A stretch of DNA of 34,329 nt from SFHK01 sp045538305 (GTDB lineage Bacteria; Bacillota; Clostridia; Christensenellales; Aristaeellaceae): assembly GCA_045538305.1 (NCBI GenBank), contig JAZSRC010000071.1, positions 1-34,329 of the forward strand, read 5' to 3'. How positions within the stretch are numbered: position 1 is the stretch's first letter; each line of letters opens with the position of its first letter. Below are positions 1 to 8,043 of this stretch, in pieces. The notes below the pieces were generated by a model. That model worked only from the letters and a program-made list of their open reading frames with translations. It searched no databases and was not told the DNA's origin. The position numbers were made by a program, and so were the translations under genes.

Positions 1-171
1 AATTTCATATCTTGTGTTATACTATTCATGAGATTTGAAGCCACCTTCTTTAGTTTTTGTCTAGCAACTTAACTATACCAGATTGGCTCTCAAATCTCTT
101 TTATTTTTTTCATCTTTTCCAAGATCTATTGTAGCTCTACAATGGCTGCTTTAGCATTATACAGAACGATG

Positions 172-200
172 TTGACAATATATTAAGCTCATAGTATAAT
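172..200 (+). promoter_or_regulatory. sigmaA-type promoter of the first secreted protein gene
   Basis: TTGACA at 172-177 and TATAAT at 195-200 are separated by exactly 17 bases, a perfect consensus. It lies 29 bases before the TTG start of the downstream gene. The 170 bases before it are AT-rich and hold no gene that I can see. Confidence 0.8.
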
Positions 201-229
201 ATCGGTATACAGCAAAAGGTGGGTTTATA

Positions 230-1468
230 TTGAAAAGAATAGTAATTCTTATTTTTGTTTTGATGCTGACCATGAGTACTGAACAGGCGAAATGGTTCGA
301 TAACTACAAAATAATGTCTAGCGAAAATAAGAGCATCGATTATATGAATGCTTCGCTGGAAGTGCTGACATGGCCCGAATTCCCCATTCAGGCAAAACCG
401 ATATTCTATGAAGAAGGCAAGTGCCTGCTTGTACCTAATCCGCTCGAGCCTGACATGCCGTACCTGTATGACATTCATACTGGCGAACTCACCGGCCTTG
501 CTACGCTGCCGGAGGATGAAGAAAAATGGATCGATATGATCGGTCTGGCAGTGCAATATGATAGACTCACACTATCGGATGAGGAGCTTGCAGCGCTGAT
601 GAAATCCGAGGGTGCGGCAGGTGCATTCTTCAGGATTGTACAGGGTTCGGCAGCTTATTCGTCGTATTCGGCTGCAGGCAATCACATATTGGTAAACACC
701 CGTGGCTTCCTGTATCTGGTGGATACAAAAAATGCTACAATAAGACCTGCGGCCGGAACGCAGGTGCTCGAAGATGGCAGCAACGTGGTATGGAATATCG
801 GCACCTACGAGTATATTGTAATTGCCCCGGACGGCAGCGAGAACTACACTGAATTTACCGGTGATCCCGGATATGCGTTCGCTCTGAGCGCCGTTGACAT
901 TGACAGTGATACAGCAGTGTGCGTTGCGCGCGACATACAGTTGAACCGTGATGGATCTAATCGGTATTGTATCGGCTTTATGGATGCAGAGAATACTGCA
1001 TTTGTCAATATAGGCGGTTATAAGGTGCTCAGCGGTCCCGACTGCGTTATCGCCTGCGGTCAGGATGTTGCAATTGCTTATTCCAAAGCTGGAGCACTAT
1101 TCTATCCGGTCGTGCTGGCCAGCCGTTCTGACAAAATGGCGTCCGTGCTCTGCTGGGATGGAACTGTTGCAAAGGCCATACCGGTTGAAGAATGTACCAA
1201 TGCCGAGGGATTTACAGTCAAGCCCGAAGATGCTTTGGGCTTAATCCCGTTGGGTGTCTCCAACGATGGCAGGTATGCAGCCTTTATCGTCATTGATACC
1301 TGCGATATCCTTATGATGGATCTTGAGACCCTTGAGGTTCATACGCTGCTTGAATACAGTACCGTAAGCGATACCATCACTAGCCCGCTTATGACCGCCC
1401 TGTACTGGGATGGCGGTGAGTATATCAACGCCGCAAGCGGCTACTCACTGAGATTCATTTTTGATTAA
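230..1468 (+). CDS. putative secreted beta-propeller-like protein
   Basis: I do not recognise a named family. The first 16 residues (MKRIVILIFVLMLTMS) form a short basic and hydrophobic signal segment, so the protein is probably exported or membrane-anchored. The body has repeated blade-like stretches of the form DGRYAAF...ILMMDLETLEV, typical of TolB/WD40-like propellers. The start is TTG at 230, chosen because AAAGGTGGG (214-222) sits just upstream and a perfect promoter lies before it. Architecture and signal peptide resemble the protein at 32922-34307, with the same MKRI start and a C-terminal blade containing 'D-x-E-T-L'. The two are probably distant paralogues. It is a single-gene unit; a long hairpin follows. 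No catalytic motif is visible, so a binding or sensing role at the envelope is only inferred. Confidence 0.75.
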   Translation: MKRIVILIFVLMLTMSTEQAKWFDNYKIMSSENKSIDYMNASLEVLTWPEFPIQAKPIFYEEGKCLLVPNPLEPDMPYLYDIHTGELTGLATLPEDEEKWIDMIGLAVQYDRLTLSDEELAALMKSEGAAGAFFRIVQGSAAYSSYSAAGNHILVNTRGFLYLVDTKNATIRPAAGTQVLEDGSNVVWNIGTYEYIVIAPDGSENYTEFTGDPGYAFALSAVDIDSDTAVCVARDIQLNRDGSNRYCIGFMDAENTAFVNIGGYKVLSGPDCVIACGQDVAIAYSKAGALFYPVVLASRSDKMASVLCWDGTVAKAIPVEECTNAEGFTVKPEDALGLIPLGVSNDGRYAAFIVIDTCDILMMDLETLEVHTLLEYSTVSDTITSPLMTALYWDGGEYINAASGYSLRFIFD

Positions 1469-1495
1469 ACCCAAAGGTCGCAGCTTAGAAGCAAA

Positions 1496-1547
1496 CATCG
1501 CCCCGCTTGCTAAACAGTATGGTGTACTGATAACAAGCGGGGCGATG
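1496..1547 (+). terminator. long hairpin after the first gene, possible terminator
   Basis: A perfect 14-bp stem (CATCGCCCCGCTTG at 1496-1509 with its complement at 1534-1547) encloses a 24-base loop. The loop contains a second small stem, CAGTA/TACTG. No uridine run follows, so it is not a classical intrinsic terminator. Confidence 0.45.
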
Positions 1548-1773
1548 CCTTATCTCTGGAAAAGCTCCGATGTGCCCTCCCCCTGCGCCGGAAAGAGATT
1601 AACGCGGTGATTTTTACAAGTCGTCATTTTCGGCAGTACGCCAACACAGAAATCCTTCCGCAATCACGCATCCCACATACAAATTCATAGAACATCGTAA
1701 AAAACAGAGAATCACCTAAAAAAAATAAATTTTGTAAGGCATCTAAACAAAGCCGATTTTGAGGAACAGTCTT
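1548..1773. other. intergenic stretch without recognisable gene
   Basis: Together with the flanking hairpin and promoter this makes a gap of about 385 bases between genes. I read both strands and found no ORF with a ribosome binding site, no tRNA and no repeat. An A-run lies around 1718-1726. Confidence 0.5.
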
Positions 1774-1800
1774 TTGCAGGCAAGAGAAATGTGCTATACT
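1774..1800 (+). promoter_or_regulatory. probable promoter of the methyltransferase-GNAT unit
   Basis: An extended -10 (TGCTATACT, -10 hexamer 1795-1800) is preceded by TTGCAG at 1774-1779. The 15-base spacer is short, but the TGn extension compensates. Confidence 0.5.
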
Positions 1801-1853
1801 GAATTCAACAGGTTTTCAGAGTCTATTTTTCATATATAAGGATCGTGTTCAGC

Positions 1854-2570
1854 ATGAATCACTATGATAACCCCGACTTTTTCGCCGCTTACGCGCAGAT
1901 GTATCGCAGCCAGCAAGGGCTTGCCGGAGCCGGTGAATGGCATCAGCTGCAGCCGTTGTTCCCTGATCTGCAGGGCAAGGATGTCCTTGACCTTGGCTGC
2001 GGCTACGGCTGGCACTGCAAGTACGCCGCCGACATGGGAGCAAAGAGTGTCACCGGTATTGATCTGAGCGAAAAGATGATCGCCGAAGCAAAGAAGCGCA
2101 ACAGCCATGAGCGCATTGACTACCGTGTCGCCAGCCTGCTGGATTGGATGTATCCTTCTGCTGCTTATGACGTGGTTGTTTCCAATCTGGTACTGCATTA
2201 TGTGGAGGATCTGGACGCCGTGTATCGCCGCATCCATGAAACGCTGCGCCCCGGAGGCGTATTCCTGATGAACATCGAACACCCCACCTTTACCGCCGGA
2301 GTCAATCAGCAGTTCGCCGCTGACGGCACTTGGCCGGTCACGGATTACTATTATCCCGGAGAGCGGCAGACCGATTTTCTCGGTCATGTCATCACCAAGC
2401 ATCACCACACACTGACGCAGATCCTGATGGGACTTCTGAACGCAGGCTTCCAGTTGGAAGCTGTTGAAGAAGCCATGCCGCCGAAAGAATGGCGTGAAAT
2501 GATGCCCGAAGAAATGCGCCGACCCATGATGCTGCTGGTAAAAGCGGTGAAGAAAGGAACTGCGCTATGA
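1854..2570 (+). CDS. class I SAM-dependent methyltransferase
   Basis: A Rossmann-fold methyltransferase of about 238 residues. Motif I is VLDLGCGYGWHC, the acidic residue of the next strand is in VTGIDLSEKMI, and VVSNLVLHYVEDL plus LRPGGVFLMNIEHP mark the later core strands. The family commonly begins with a 'YDNPxFFxxY' segment, and this one does (NHYDNPDFF). I chose ATG 1854 over the in-frame GTG 1845 because the AAGGA at 1838-1842 is too close to 1845. The substrate cannot be told; relatives are often annotated as small-molecule methyltransferases. Its stop overlaps the start of the acetyltransferase (ATGA), so the two are translationally coupled. Confidence 0.85.
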   Translation: MNHYDNPDFFAAYAQMYRSQQGLAGAGEWHQLQPLFPDLQGKDVLDLGCGYGWHCKYAADMGAKSVTGIDLSEKMIAEAKKRNSHERIDYRVASLLDWMYPSAAYDVVVSNLVLHYVEDLDAVYRRIHETLRPGGVFLMNIEHPTFTAGVNQQFAADGTWPVTDYYYPGERQTDFLGHVITKHHHTLTQILMGLLNAGFQLEAVEEAMPPKEWREMMPEEMRRPMMLLVKAVKKGTAL

Positions 2571-3130
2571 GAATTGAAACCGACCGTCTGATCCTACGTC
2601 CGTTTACTGAAAGCGATGCGGCAGACGCCTATGAATATCTGGAAGCGCCGATGGTGAACTGCTTCGCCTGTATGAAGCTGAATTCTCTTGAAGAAGCGCA
2701 GACGGAAATGCAAAAACGTGCAGAAGATGCGGAACTGTATTTCGCAATCATCCTGAAGGAGACTGGAAAAGTCATCGGCGAAATCAACGCACATCCGGAA
2801 GCAACTGCCCCTGATGAAAATGCGCAGCAGGACACCTTCAGCCCGTGCTGGATGCTGAATAAGGATTATCACGGCAAGGGCTATGCCTACGAAGCCGCAA
2901 AAGCGTTTTTTGATTATCTGTTCAACGAAAAAGGGGCGCGGCGTATCTACGCCTACACCGAGGACTATAATCTGTCCTCCCAGCATCTGTGCGAAAAACT
3001 GGGCATGCGCCGGGAGGGGCTGTTTATGGAGTTCGTATCCTTCATCAACAATCCGGACGGTACTCCCCTCTATGAGAACACCATGCAGTACGCCATTCTG
3101 AAAAAGGAATGGCTCGCAAAAAACGCCTGA
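2567..3130 (+). CDS. GNAT-family N-acetyltransferase, RimJ/RimL-like
   Basis: The N-terminus IETDRLILRPFTESDAADAYEYL is the hallmark opening of RimJ/RimL-type GNAT enzymes. The acetyl-CoA binding region is at NKDYHGKGYAYEAAKAF (about residues 99-115), followed by ARRIYAYTEDYNLSSQHLCEKLGMRREG, the usual β5-α4 region. It would transfer acetyl from acetyl-CoA to an amine, perhaps a protein N-terminus or a small molecule; the acceptor is unknown. At 187 residues it is full length. It overlaps the upstream methyltransferase by 4 bases and is followed 19 bases later by the PHP-integrase chimera. Confidence 0.88.
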   Translation: MRIETDRLILRPFTESDAADAYEYLEAPMVNCFACMKLNSLEEAQTEMQKRAEDAELYFAIILKETGKVIGEINAHPEATAPDENAQQDTFSPCWMLNKDYHGKGYAYEAAKAFFDYLFNEKGARRIYAYTEDYNLSSQHLCEKLGMRREGLFMEFVSFINNPDGTPLYENTMQYAILKKEWLAKNA

Positions 3131-3149
3131 AAATGAGGTAACATTTTAA

Positions 3150-3791
3150 ATGAACTGCGATTTACATATGCATTCCTTCTTCTCGGACGGCACTTATACT
3201 CCGGCTGAGATCGTCGCCGAAGCCAAGGAAATCGGCTTGGGCGTCATTGCGTTGACCGACCATAATACCGTGGCAGGGTTGCCGGATTTCATTCGGGAGG
3301 CGGAACAGCAGGGCATGATTGCCGTTGGCGGCGTGGAGCTTTCCACTGTCCACGAGGGTAACGAATACCATTTGCTGGGATTGTTTATTGCGCCGGAGCA
3401 CTACCAAAGTGTGGAACGCCTTGCGAAGGAATTCCATGTACTGAAGGAAATCAGCAACATTGAAACTATCGAGCGCCTGAATGATGCGGGCTACATGATT
3501 TCCTATCTGGACAAGAACGATCAGCCGTTAGTTGCACTGCATTGGCAGCACTACTTCAAGCGCATCCGCGAGAAATATGATGAAGCGGGTGGAGCACCGA
3601 TGCCCATCGTCACGCCTCATGTGTGCAGGCATACGTTCTGTTCGAACATGGCCAGGAACGGCATGAACCCCAAGACGCTGCAATATCTCATGGGTCACGC
3701 CGACGTCAGTCTGACGCTGAACACGTACACGCACGTGGACTATGACGACGTCCTTCATGAGGTACTGCGGGTAGCAAATCCCCTGAAATAA
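3150..3791 (+). CDS. chimeric ORF: truncated PHP domain joined in frame to tyrosine recombinase C-terminus
   Basis: Residues 1 to about 128 are the front of a PHP phosphoesterase: DLHMHSFFSDG supplies the metal-binding histidines, ALTDHNT follows, then GGVELST and the HLLGLF strand. The domain stops before the later metal-binding motifs. From about residue 131 (WQHYFKRIREKY, near nt 3540) the sequence becomes the C-terminal part of an integrase of the conjugative-transposon type: PHVCRHTFCSNMA (HxxR box), LMGHADVSLTLNTYTH (GH and the catalytic tyrosine). The integrase part lacks its N-terminal DNA-binding domains and the first catalytic arginine. Neither half should be active as its parent enzyme. 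The start ATG 3150 has GAGGTAA upstream. The simplest reading is that a mobile element or a deletion cut a PHP gene and left an integrase tail fused by chance. Confidence 0.85.
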   Translation: MNCDLHMHSFFSDGTYTPAEIVAEAKEIGLGVIALTDHNTVAGLPDFIREAEQQGMIAVGGVELSTVHEGNEYHLLGLFIAPEHYQSVERLAKEFHVLKEISNIETIERLNDAGYMISYLDKNDQPLVALHWQHYFKRIREKYDEAGGAPMPIVTPHVCRHTFCSNMARNGMNPKTLQYLMGHADVSLTLNTYTHVDYDDVLHEVLRVANPLK

Positions 3792-3807
3792 CCCCCTGCT
3801 TTGGGGG
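3792..3807 (+). terminator. small GC hairpin after the chimeric ORF
   Basis: CCCCC and GGGGG pair across a 6-base loop directly after the stop codon, followed by CCGGTTTT. It is a weak terminator candidate. Confidence 0.35.
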
Positions 3808-3812
3808 CCGGT

Positions 3813-3846
3813 TTTACTACTTTTTTACGACTCCAAAAGTAGTAAA
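3813..3846. repeat. 12-bp perfect inverted repeat behind the integrase tail
   Basis: TTTACTACTTTT (3813-3824) and AAAAGTAGTAAA (3835-3846) are separated by 10 bases. It lies 21 bases after the integrase stop codon. Tyrosine integrase genes often lie at the edge of their element beside the attachment site, so this may be an att remnant, or a hairpin terminator of the lost element. I see no second copy in the window. Confidence 0.55.
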
Positions 3847-3923
3847 TTCCCGGAGCGCTCAGGCACACGCACTATTAGTGTATATTTTCATTCAATAATC
3901 ATTACTATAGGGGCTGATTTTCA

Positions 3924-4382
3924 ATGATAAAGATCCTTTTCCTGTGCCACGGCAACATCTGCCGTTCACCCATGGCGGAGTTTATTTTCCGAAAACTGGT
4001 CCGGGATGCGCGTCTTGACGGGCTGGTGAGCGTGGAATCTTGTGCAACCAGCCGCGAGGAGATTGGATGCGATGTGTATCCGCCGGCGAAGGCGGAATTG
4101 TTCCGGCGAGGAATTCCCATGGAAAAGCGGCGGGCGCGGCAGTTTACCGCATCGGATTATGAGAATAATGATTATATCGTGTGCATGGACGATATGAATG
4201 TGCGAAATCTTCTCAGGATGACCGGAGGAGATCCGGCGGGCAAAGTGAGTCGTTTGATGGATCATACTTCAAAGCCGGGCGTTGTAGACGATCCGTGGTA
4301 TACGGACAGATTCTCGGAGGTGTTTGACCAGATCTATTTCGGGTGCCAGATGCTTCTTGATGAGATTCGAAAGGAGATTTAA
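3924..4382 (+). CDS. low-molecular-weight protein-tyrosine phosphatase
   Basis: The P-loop CHGNICRS (C8 nucleophile, R14) is at the N-terminus, as in all LMW-PTPs. The general acid lies in VDDPWY (D123 before P124), close to the C-terminus. At 152 residues it is the normal family size. It removes phosphate from protein tyrosine (or arginine, as in YwlE-type members) in the cytoplasm. The P-loop residue after the cysteine does not settle Tyr versus Arg preference for me. The stop is directly abutted by the start of the metallophosphoesterase, so the two are co-translated. Confidence 0.92.
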   Translation: MIKILFLCHGNICRSPMAEFIFRKLVRDARLDGLVSVESCATSREEIGCDVYPPAKAELFRRGIPMEKRRARQFTASDYENNDYIVCMDDMNVRNLLRMTGGDPAGKVSRLMDHTSKPGVVDDPWYTDRFSEVFDQIYFGCQMLLDEIRKEI

Positions 4383-5492
4383 ATGTATCGGCTGATTCGC
4401 GTTTTATCGTGGGGGATTGCATTTTTCTGTTCGCTGAATGTATTTGTTCATATTACCAGGCTTTCGTTTACGAAAAAGCTTGCTTCCAAGGGACGCCTTT
4501 GGTCGTACGTCGTCGCGCTGCCCTTTAGTGCACTGAACCTGTATTTCATGAAGGACGTATTTACCACCGTGTGGATATGTCTTTTGCATGTTTCGCTGAT
4601 ACTGACGGTTTTTGATATTGTTTATCTCGTTATCCGCCTGTTCGGGCGAGACACACGGGTGATACGGGTTTTCAGGCGGCTTACCGGCTGGGGGCTTGCG
4701 TTTCTTTTGAGCGCGGCGATTATCGCGTATGGGCTTATAAACGTAGGGATTGTCAGAAAAACGGAATATACGCTGTATAATCCCAATGTGAAGGGCGAAA
4801 TCACCATTGGTCTTGTAAGCGATCTGCACCTCGGAACGGCGATGAATGAGGATAAGTTTATCGCTGTAATTGATGAAATGCTGCTTGGCGGCGCGGATAT
4901 GATCGTGCTTGCAGGCGATATGACGGACGAACGCACGGATCCGGATGCGTTTTACCGGCTGATGGATATGCTGTCCACGCGCCGCGCGCTGAAGGGCATG
5001 TATTTCGTATTCGGAAATCACGATGGTTCGCGCTATGGCGGCAGGCTGTCCGCACAGAACATGGAGAAAGCTTTGACAAACGCCGGCATTACTGTTCTTA
5101 CGGATGAGAGCATATTCTTGGACGGATGGCTGCGCATTTGCGGAAGGCGTGACGCCAATGAAAGAAACCGCATGAAGCCGGGAGATCTTCTGGCGGAGGC
5201 CGATCCGGAGAACGAGTTTATCGTGCTGATCGATCATCAGCCGGCGCAAACCGACGCGAGCGCACAGGCAGGCGCGGATCTGCTGTTGAGCGGACATACG
5301 CATAACGGCCAAATCTGGCCGATAGGCCCCATTTCAAAGATTGCGGGGTTTAATGAAATCGAGTACGGACATGAAAAAATCGGAGATATGGACGCCGTGG
5401 TCTCCTCAGGTGTCGCCGGATGGGGCTGCGCATTCAGAACGGGCGGTATAAGCGAATATGTACTGATTACGGTTACGGGAGACGGTGTCTAA
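4383..5492 (+). CDS. membrane-anchored metallophosphoesterase, YkuE/YaeI-like
   Basis: The N-terminal third carries about three or four hydrophobic segments (GIAFFCSLNVFVHI, VWICLLHVSLILTVFDIVYLVI, GWGLAFLLSAAIIAYGLI). A calcineurin-like phosphoesterase domain follows from about residue 140. The metal motifs are in order: LVSDLHLG, LAGDMTDE, FGNHD, LIDHQP and LSGHTHNGQ. This fits the YkuE/YaeI group, some of which act on lipid-linked substrates; the substrate here is unknown. There is no gap to the upstream phosphatase gene (stop TAA then ATG), so the pair forms one unit. Confidence 0.88.
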   Translation: MYRLIRVLSWGIAFFCSLNVFVHITRLSFTKKLASKGRLWSYVVALPFSALNLYFMKDVFTTVWICLLHVSLILTVFDIVYLVIRLFGRDTRVIRVFRRLTGWGLAFLLSAAIIAYGLINVGIVRKTEYTLYNPNVKGEITIGLVSDLHLGTAMNEDKFIAVIDEMLLGGADMIVLAGDMTDERTDPDAFYRLMDMLSTRRALKGMYFVFGNHDGSRYGGRLSAQNMEKALTNAGITVLTDESIFLDGWLRICGRRDANERNRMKPGDLLAEADPENEFIVLIDHQPAQTDASAQAGADLLLSGHTHNGQIWPIGPISKIAGFNEIEYGHEKIGDMDAVVSSGVAGWGCAFRTGGISEYVLITVTGDGV

Positions 5493-5639
5493 CTTTTTGC
5501 GGAATCTGTTTTCAACCGGCAGAAACCGGGACGGGTATAATGGATTTGCTGAAATGACCGTCTGATGTAAAAATGGTTGGTTTTTGCAACTTTTGAATTG
5601 GTTCATTCGTCATAAAATGGTTATTTCGCGGGTATGATA

Positions 5640-5668
5640 TTGCAAAATACAGTGGTAAGTGATATCAT
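5640..5668 (+). promoter_or_regulatory. promoter of the first large secreted paralogue
   Basis: TTGCAA (5640-5645), 17 bases, then TATCAT (5663-5668) with a TGA just before the -10. The same TTGCAA -35 box occurs before the paralogue at 9866. Confidence 0.6.
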
Positions 5669-5699
5669 AATACTATTAAATGGTTGGAGGAAAAGGAAA

Positions 5700-7859
5700 A
5701 TGAAACATGGATTCATGAGATTCTTTGCATTGGCGCTTTCCGTGCTGATGGCGCTGACGATGGCCGGCTTTGCGGAAGCGGATTATGCCGGGCTGGAAGG
5801 GCTGCCCTATGTAGACACCAGCTATTTTGCGAGCTTCGCCGATCAGGTGATCGATTACGACATGCGCGTCGCTTATGACGAAGATGGCTGCACGCAGATT
5901 ACCTTCAGCTCTGAACTTATGGGTATTCCGGAGCTTTTTGCCCAGATCGGTGAAACGGAGCTTGTTGTCGGAATGCCCGATGGCGAGTATCTGAGCGTGG
6001 GCTATGAAGAGATTGCCAAATTCGTCGCGCTGTTTGGCGTCGTCAGAGCGCTTGATTTCTCCTACGAGAATGCAGAGAAGCTTTATAATTACATAGCCTA
6101 TGGAAACTTTGAAGACGATCTTAAGGTAGTTGAGGAAGTAGCGGCGGTAGAGATTAACCGTCTGGCTCAGCTGGCTATGAACGAAGGCCTGGTTGCGATT
6201 ACCGAAACCGGTGCGCTCACCATTGACGCCAACATCGATCAGACGCTGGATCTGGCAGGCAAGTATCTGAGAGAGTACTCCAAAGAGAAGAGATCCATCT
6301 ACAGCCTGTGTGATATGGAAGCATTCGATCTAATCGACGATCTGACCGATTTCGATCTGATGTCCTACTACGACAGAATCCCTGGCAAGCTTGTGTCCAT
6401 CGCGGGCGAGCTTGAAAAGGCGGACCTTGGCGACGTGGACGGCAAGATCTACCTGAATGTAACCGAAGACGGAAATATGAATGTATCCTTCGAAGTACGG
6501 GAAGGCAAGAAGACCTTTAGCATTGCTTCCTCCATGCTCAACGGCGTAGCCGTATCCGCTGCCGAGATGCGCGACGAGCTGATTGATGAAGTGGTCACCG
6601 CGAAGGCCACTCTGAGCGAGCAGAGCTTTGAGTACGTACTTAGCGGAAACGATCCGTATACCACCTTCAACCTGCTTCTGGCATATGACGCCGCAGCAAG
6701 CGAAGTTAAGTACAACTACAGCTTTGAAGACAAGTATCAGAAGGAAACCAGTTCCCTTGTATGGAACGAGAGCGGCTTCACGATGGACGGCAGCATGAGC
6801 ACATCGTATTTCGAAGCTGTTGATACCTATAAGCTGGTTGTCGCAGACGGCCAGATCGACGGATGGTATAAGTCCGAGAATTCCATCTCTGAGCCTACTA
6901 CCGTAACGCTTACTGGAGGCGCCGTTGAAGGCGGCTATAAGCTGAATCTTACGTCCTCTACTGCCTATCAGAGTGTATTCTCTGACGAAGTGGATGCGCT
7001 TACTAACGTATACGAGGCATTCTATGACGAAGCCAATCAGAAGTTGACCGTCAGCGCTGTTGAGGATGGTAAGGAACTGTACTTCCTCGAAATCGGAGCG
7101 TATAAGATTGTTCAGAGAATCAATGGAGACGACATGTATTTGCAGGAAATCTGCACCCTGACGGAAGAAGAGGACGAGCTTGTTGTAGACTGCAAGACCG
7201 AAGTATTCAGCACCGTAAACATGGCCTCAGTCTCTGTAGGCTTCGGTGAAGATTCCGAATTTGTCGTTCATGACAATGGCAAAATCGGCGAGATCACCGA
7301 AACCATGAAAATCAGCAAGGTAAATCCCTTTGAGCACGAGTATGACGCCAAGGCCAGCGCCGTTCTGGAAGACGGTTCCCTTCAGGACATCCTTACCATG
7401 CACAGTCAGTATCAGGCCGGACAGTGGCAGTTCAATATGAACGAGGAGGAAATGAATGTCAGCCTGACCGGTTCCGGCTTTGAAAATGAGACGGAAGCTT
7501 ATATCCTGGTAGAAGGCGTAATCAACGGCGAGCCTGTTTCCGCGAAAATCGGCGGCGAGTTCGGTGAAACGGAGCAGGAAGGCAATAACTATAAAGCAAC
7601 CGTAAAACTGTATCTGACTTTGAAGTATGCAGACCAGGAAATCTCCTGGGAAATGCCGATGACGACGACTTCCGGAATTGATTTTGAAAACCTTTTGGTA
7701 ACCAGCGCCAATGAGCGGAAGGTTGTTCAGACTATGAACGGCGTGAGTGAGGTTCTTGCAGAATTCGTCCAAAGCACCCAGCAGGGCTATGCCGTATTCG
7801 AACACGTATCCGGCACCGCGATTACCGCAAGAGAACTGATCAATATGCTCGGTTTCTGA
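5700..7859 (+). CDS. large secreted protein of unknown function, paralogue A
   Basis: I do not recognise a family. The start is ATG 5700, directly behind GGAGGAAAAGGAAA; the in-frame ATG at 5634 lies inside the promoter and is rejected. A clear signal peptide (MKHGFMRFFALALSVLMALT, cleavage after about GFAEA) directs export, and the mature part of about 695 residues has no transmembrane segment. It is acidic and rich in alternating polar and hydrophobic strands, suggesting a mostly beta structure. The N-terminal region (LDFSYENAEKLYNYIAYG...VAAVEINRLAQLAMNEGLVAITETGALTI) matches the equivalent region of the protein at 9866-12187 closely, as does the C-terminal ending (ISWEMPM... / GTAITARELINMLGF). 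The pair flanks glnS. No enzyme motif is visible. Confidence 0.8.
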   Translation: MKHGFMRFFALALSVLMALTMAGFAEADYAGLEGLPYVDTSYFASFADQVIDYDMRVAYDEDGCTQITFSSELMGIPELFAQIGETELVVGMPDGEYLSVGYEEIAKFVALFGVVRALDFSYENAEKLYNYIAYGNFEDDLKVVEEVAAVEINRLAQLAMNEGLVAITETGALTIDANIDQTLDLAGKYLREYSKEKRSIYSLCDMEAFDLIDDLTDFDLMSYYDRIPGKLVSIAGELEKADLGDVDGKIYLNVTEDGNMNVSFEVREGKKTFSIASSMLNGVAVSAAEMRDELIDEVVTAKATLSEQSFEYVLSGNDPYTTFNLLLAYDAAASEVKYNYSFEDKYQKETSSLVWNESGFTMDGSMSTSYFEAVDTYKLVVADGQIDGWYKSENSISEPTTVTLTGGAVEGGYKLNLTSSTAYQSVFSDEVDALTNVYEAFYDEANQKLTVSAVEDGKELYFLEIGAYKIVQRINGDDMYLQEICTLTEEEDELVVDCKTEVFSTVNMASVSVGFGEDSEFVVHDNGKIGEITETMKISKVNPFEHEYDAKASAVLEDGSLQDILTMHSQYQAGQWQFNMNEEEMNVSLTGSGFENETEAYILVEGVINGEPVSAKIGGEFGETEQEGNNYKATVKLYLTLKYADQEISWEMPMTTTSGIDFENLLVTSANERKVVQTMNGVSEVLAEFVQSTQQGYAVFEHVSGTAITARELINMLGF

Positions 7860-7896
7860 TGAACGAAGCATAAAGTCCGAGAAAGCAGATTTGGAA

Positions 7897-7937
7897 GCGC
7901 CTGCGCATGAAAAAATGCGCAGGCGCCTCCTTCTTTT
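7897..7937 (+). terminator. intrinsic terminator after paralogue A
   Basis: A 12-bp perfect stem (GCGCCTGCGCAT at 7897-7908 with 7915-7926) with a 6-base loop is followed by CTCCTTCTTTTT. Confidence 0.85.
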
Positions 7938-7978
7938 TCAGTAAATGACGGAAATTGGATAAGAATTAACAGAAAGGC

Positions 7979-8009
7979 TTGCGTAATCGACAGCCTTGAA
8001 TGATATAAT
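7979..8009 (+). promoter_or_regulatory. probable glnS promoter
   Basis: Extended -10 TGATATAAT (hexamer 8004-8009) with TTGCGT at 7979-7984; the 19-base spacer is on the long side. Confidence 0.5.
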
Positions 8010-8043
8010 TTAAGCTACATTTATGAGAAGGAGGAGTCCGGCT

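Noticed and set aside
3150..3791. Functional integrase or intact mobile element
   Set aside because: The recombinase half lacks its DNA-binding domains and the first catalytic arginine, and no element genes follow.
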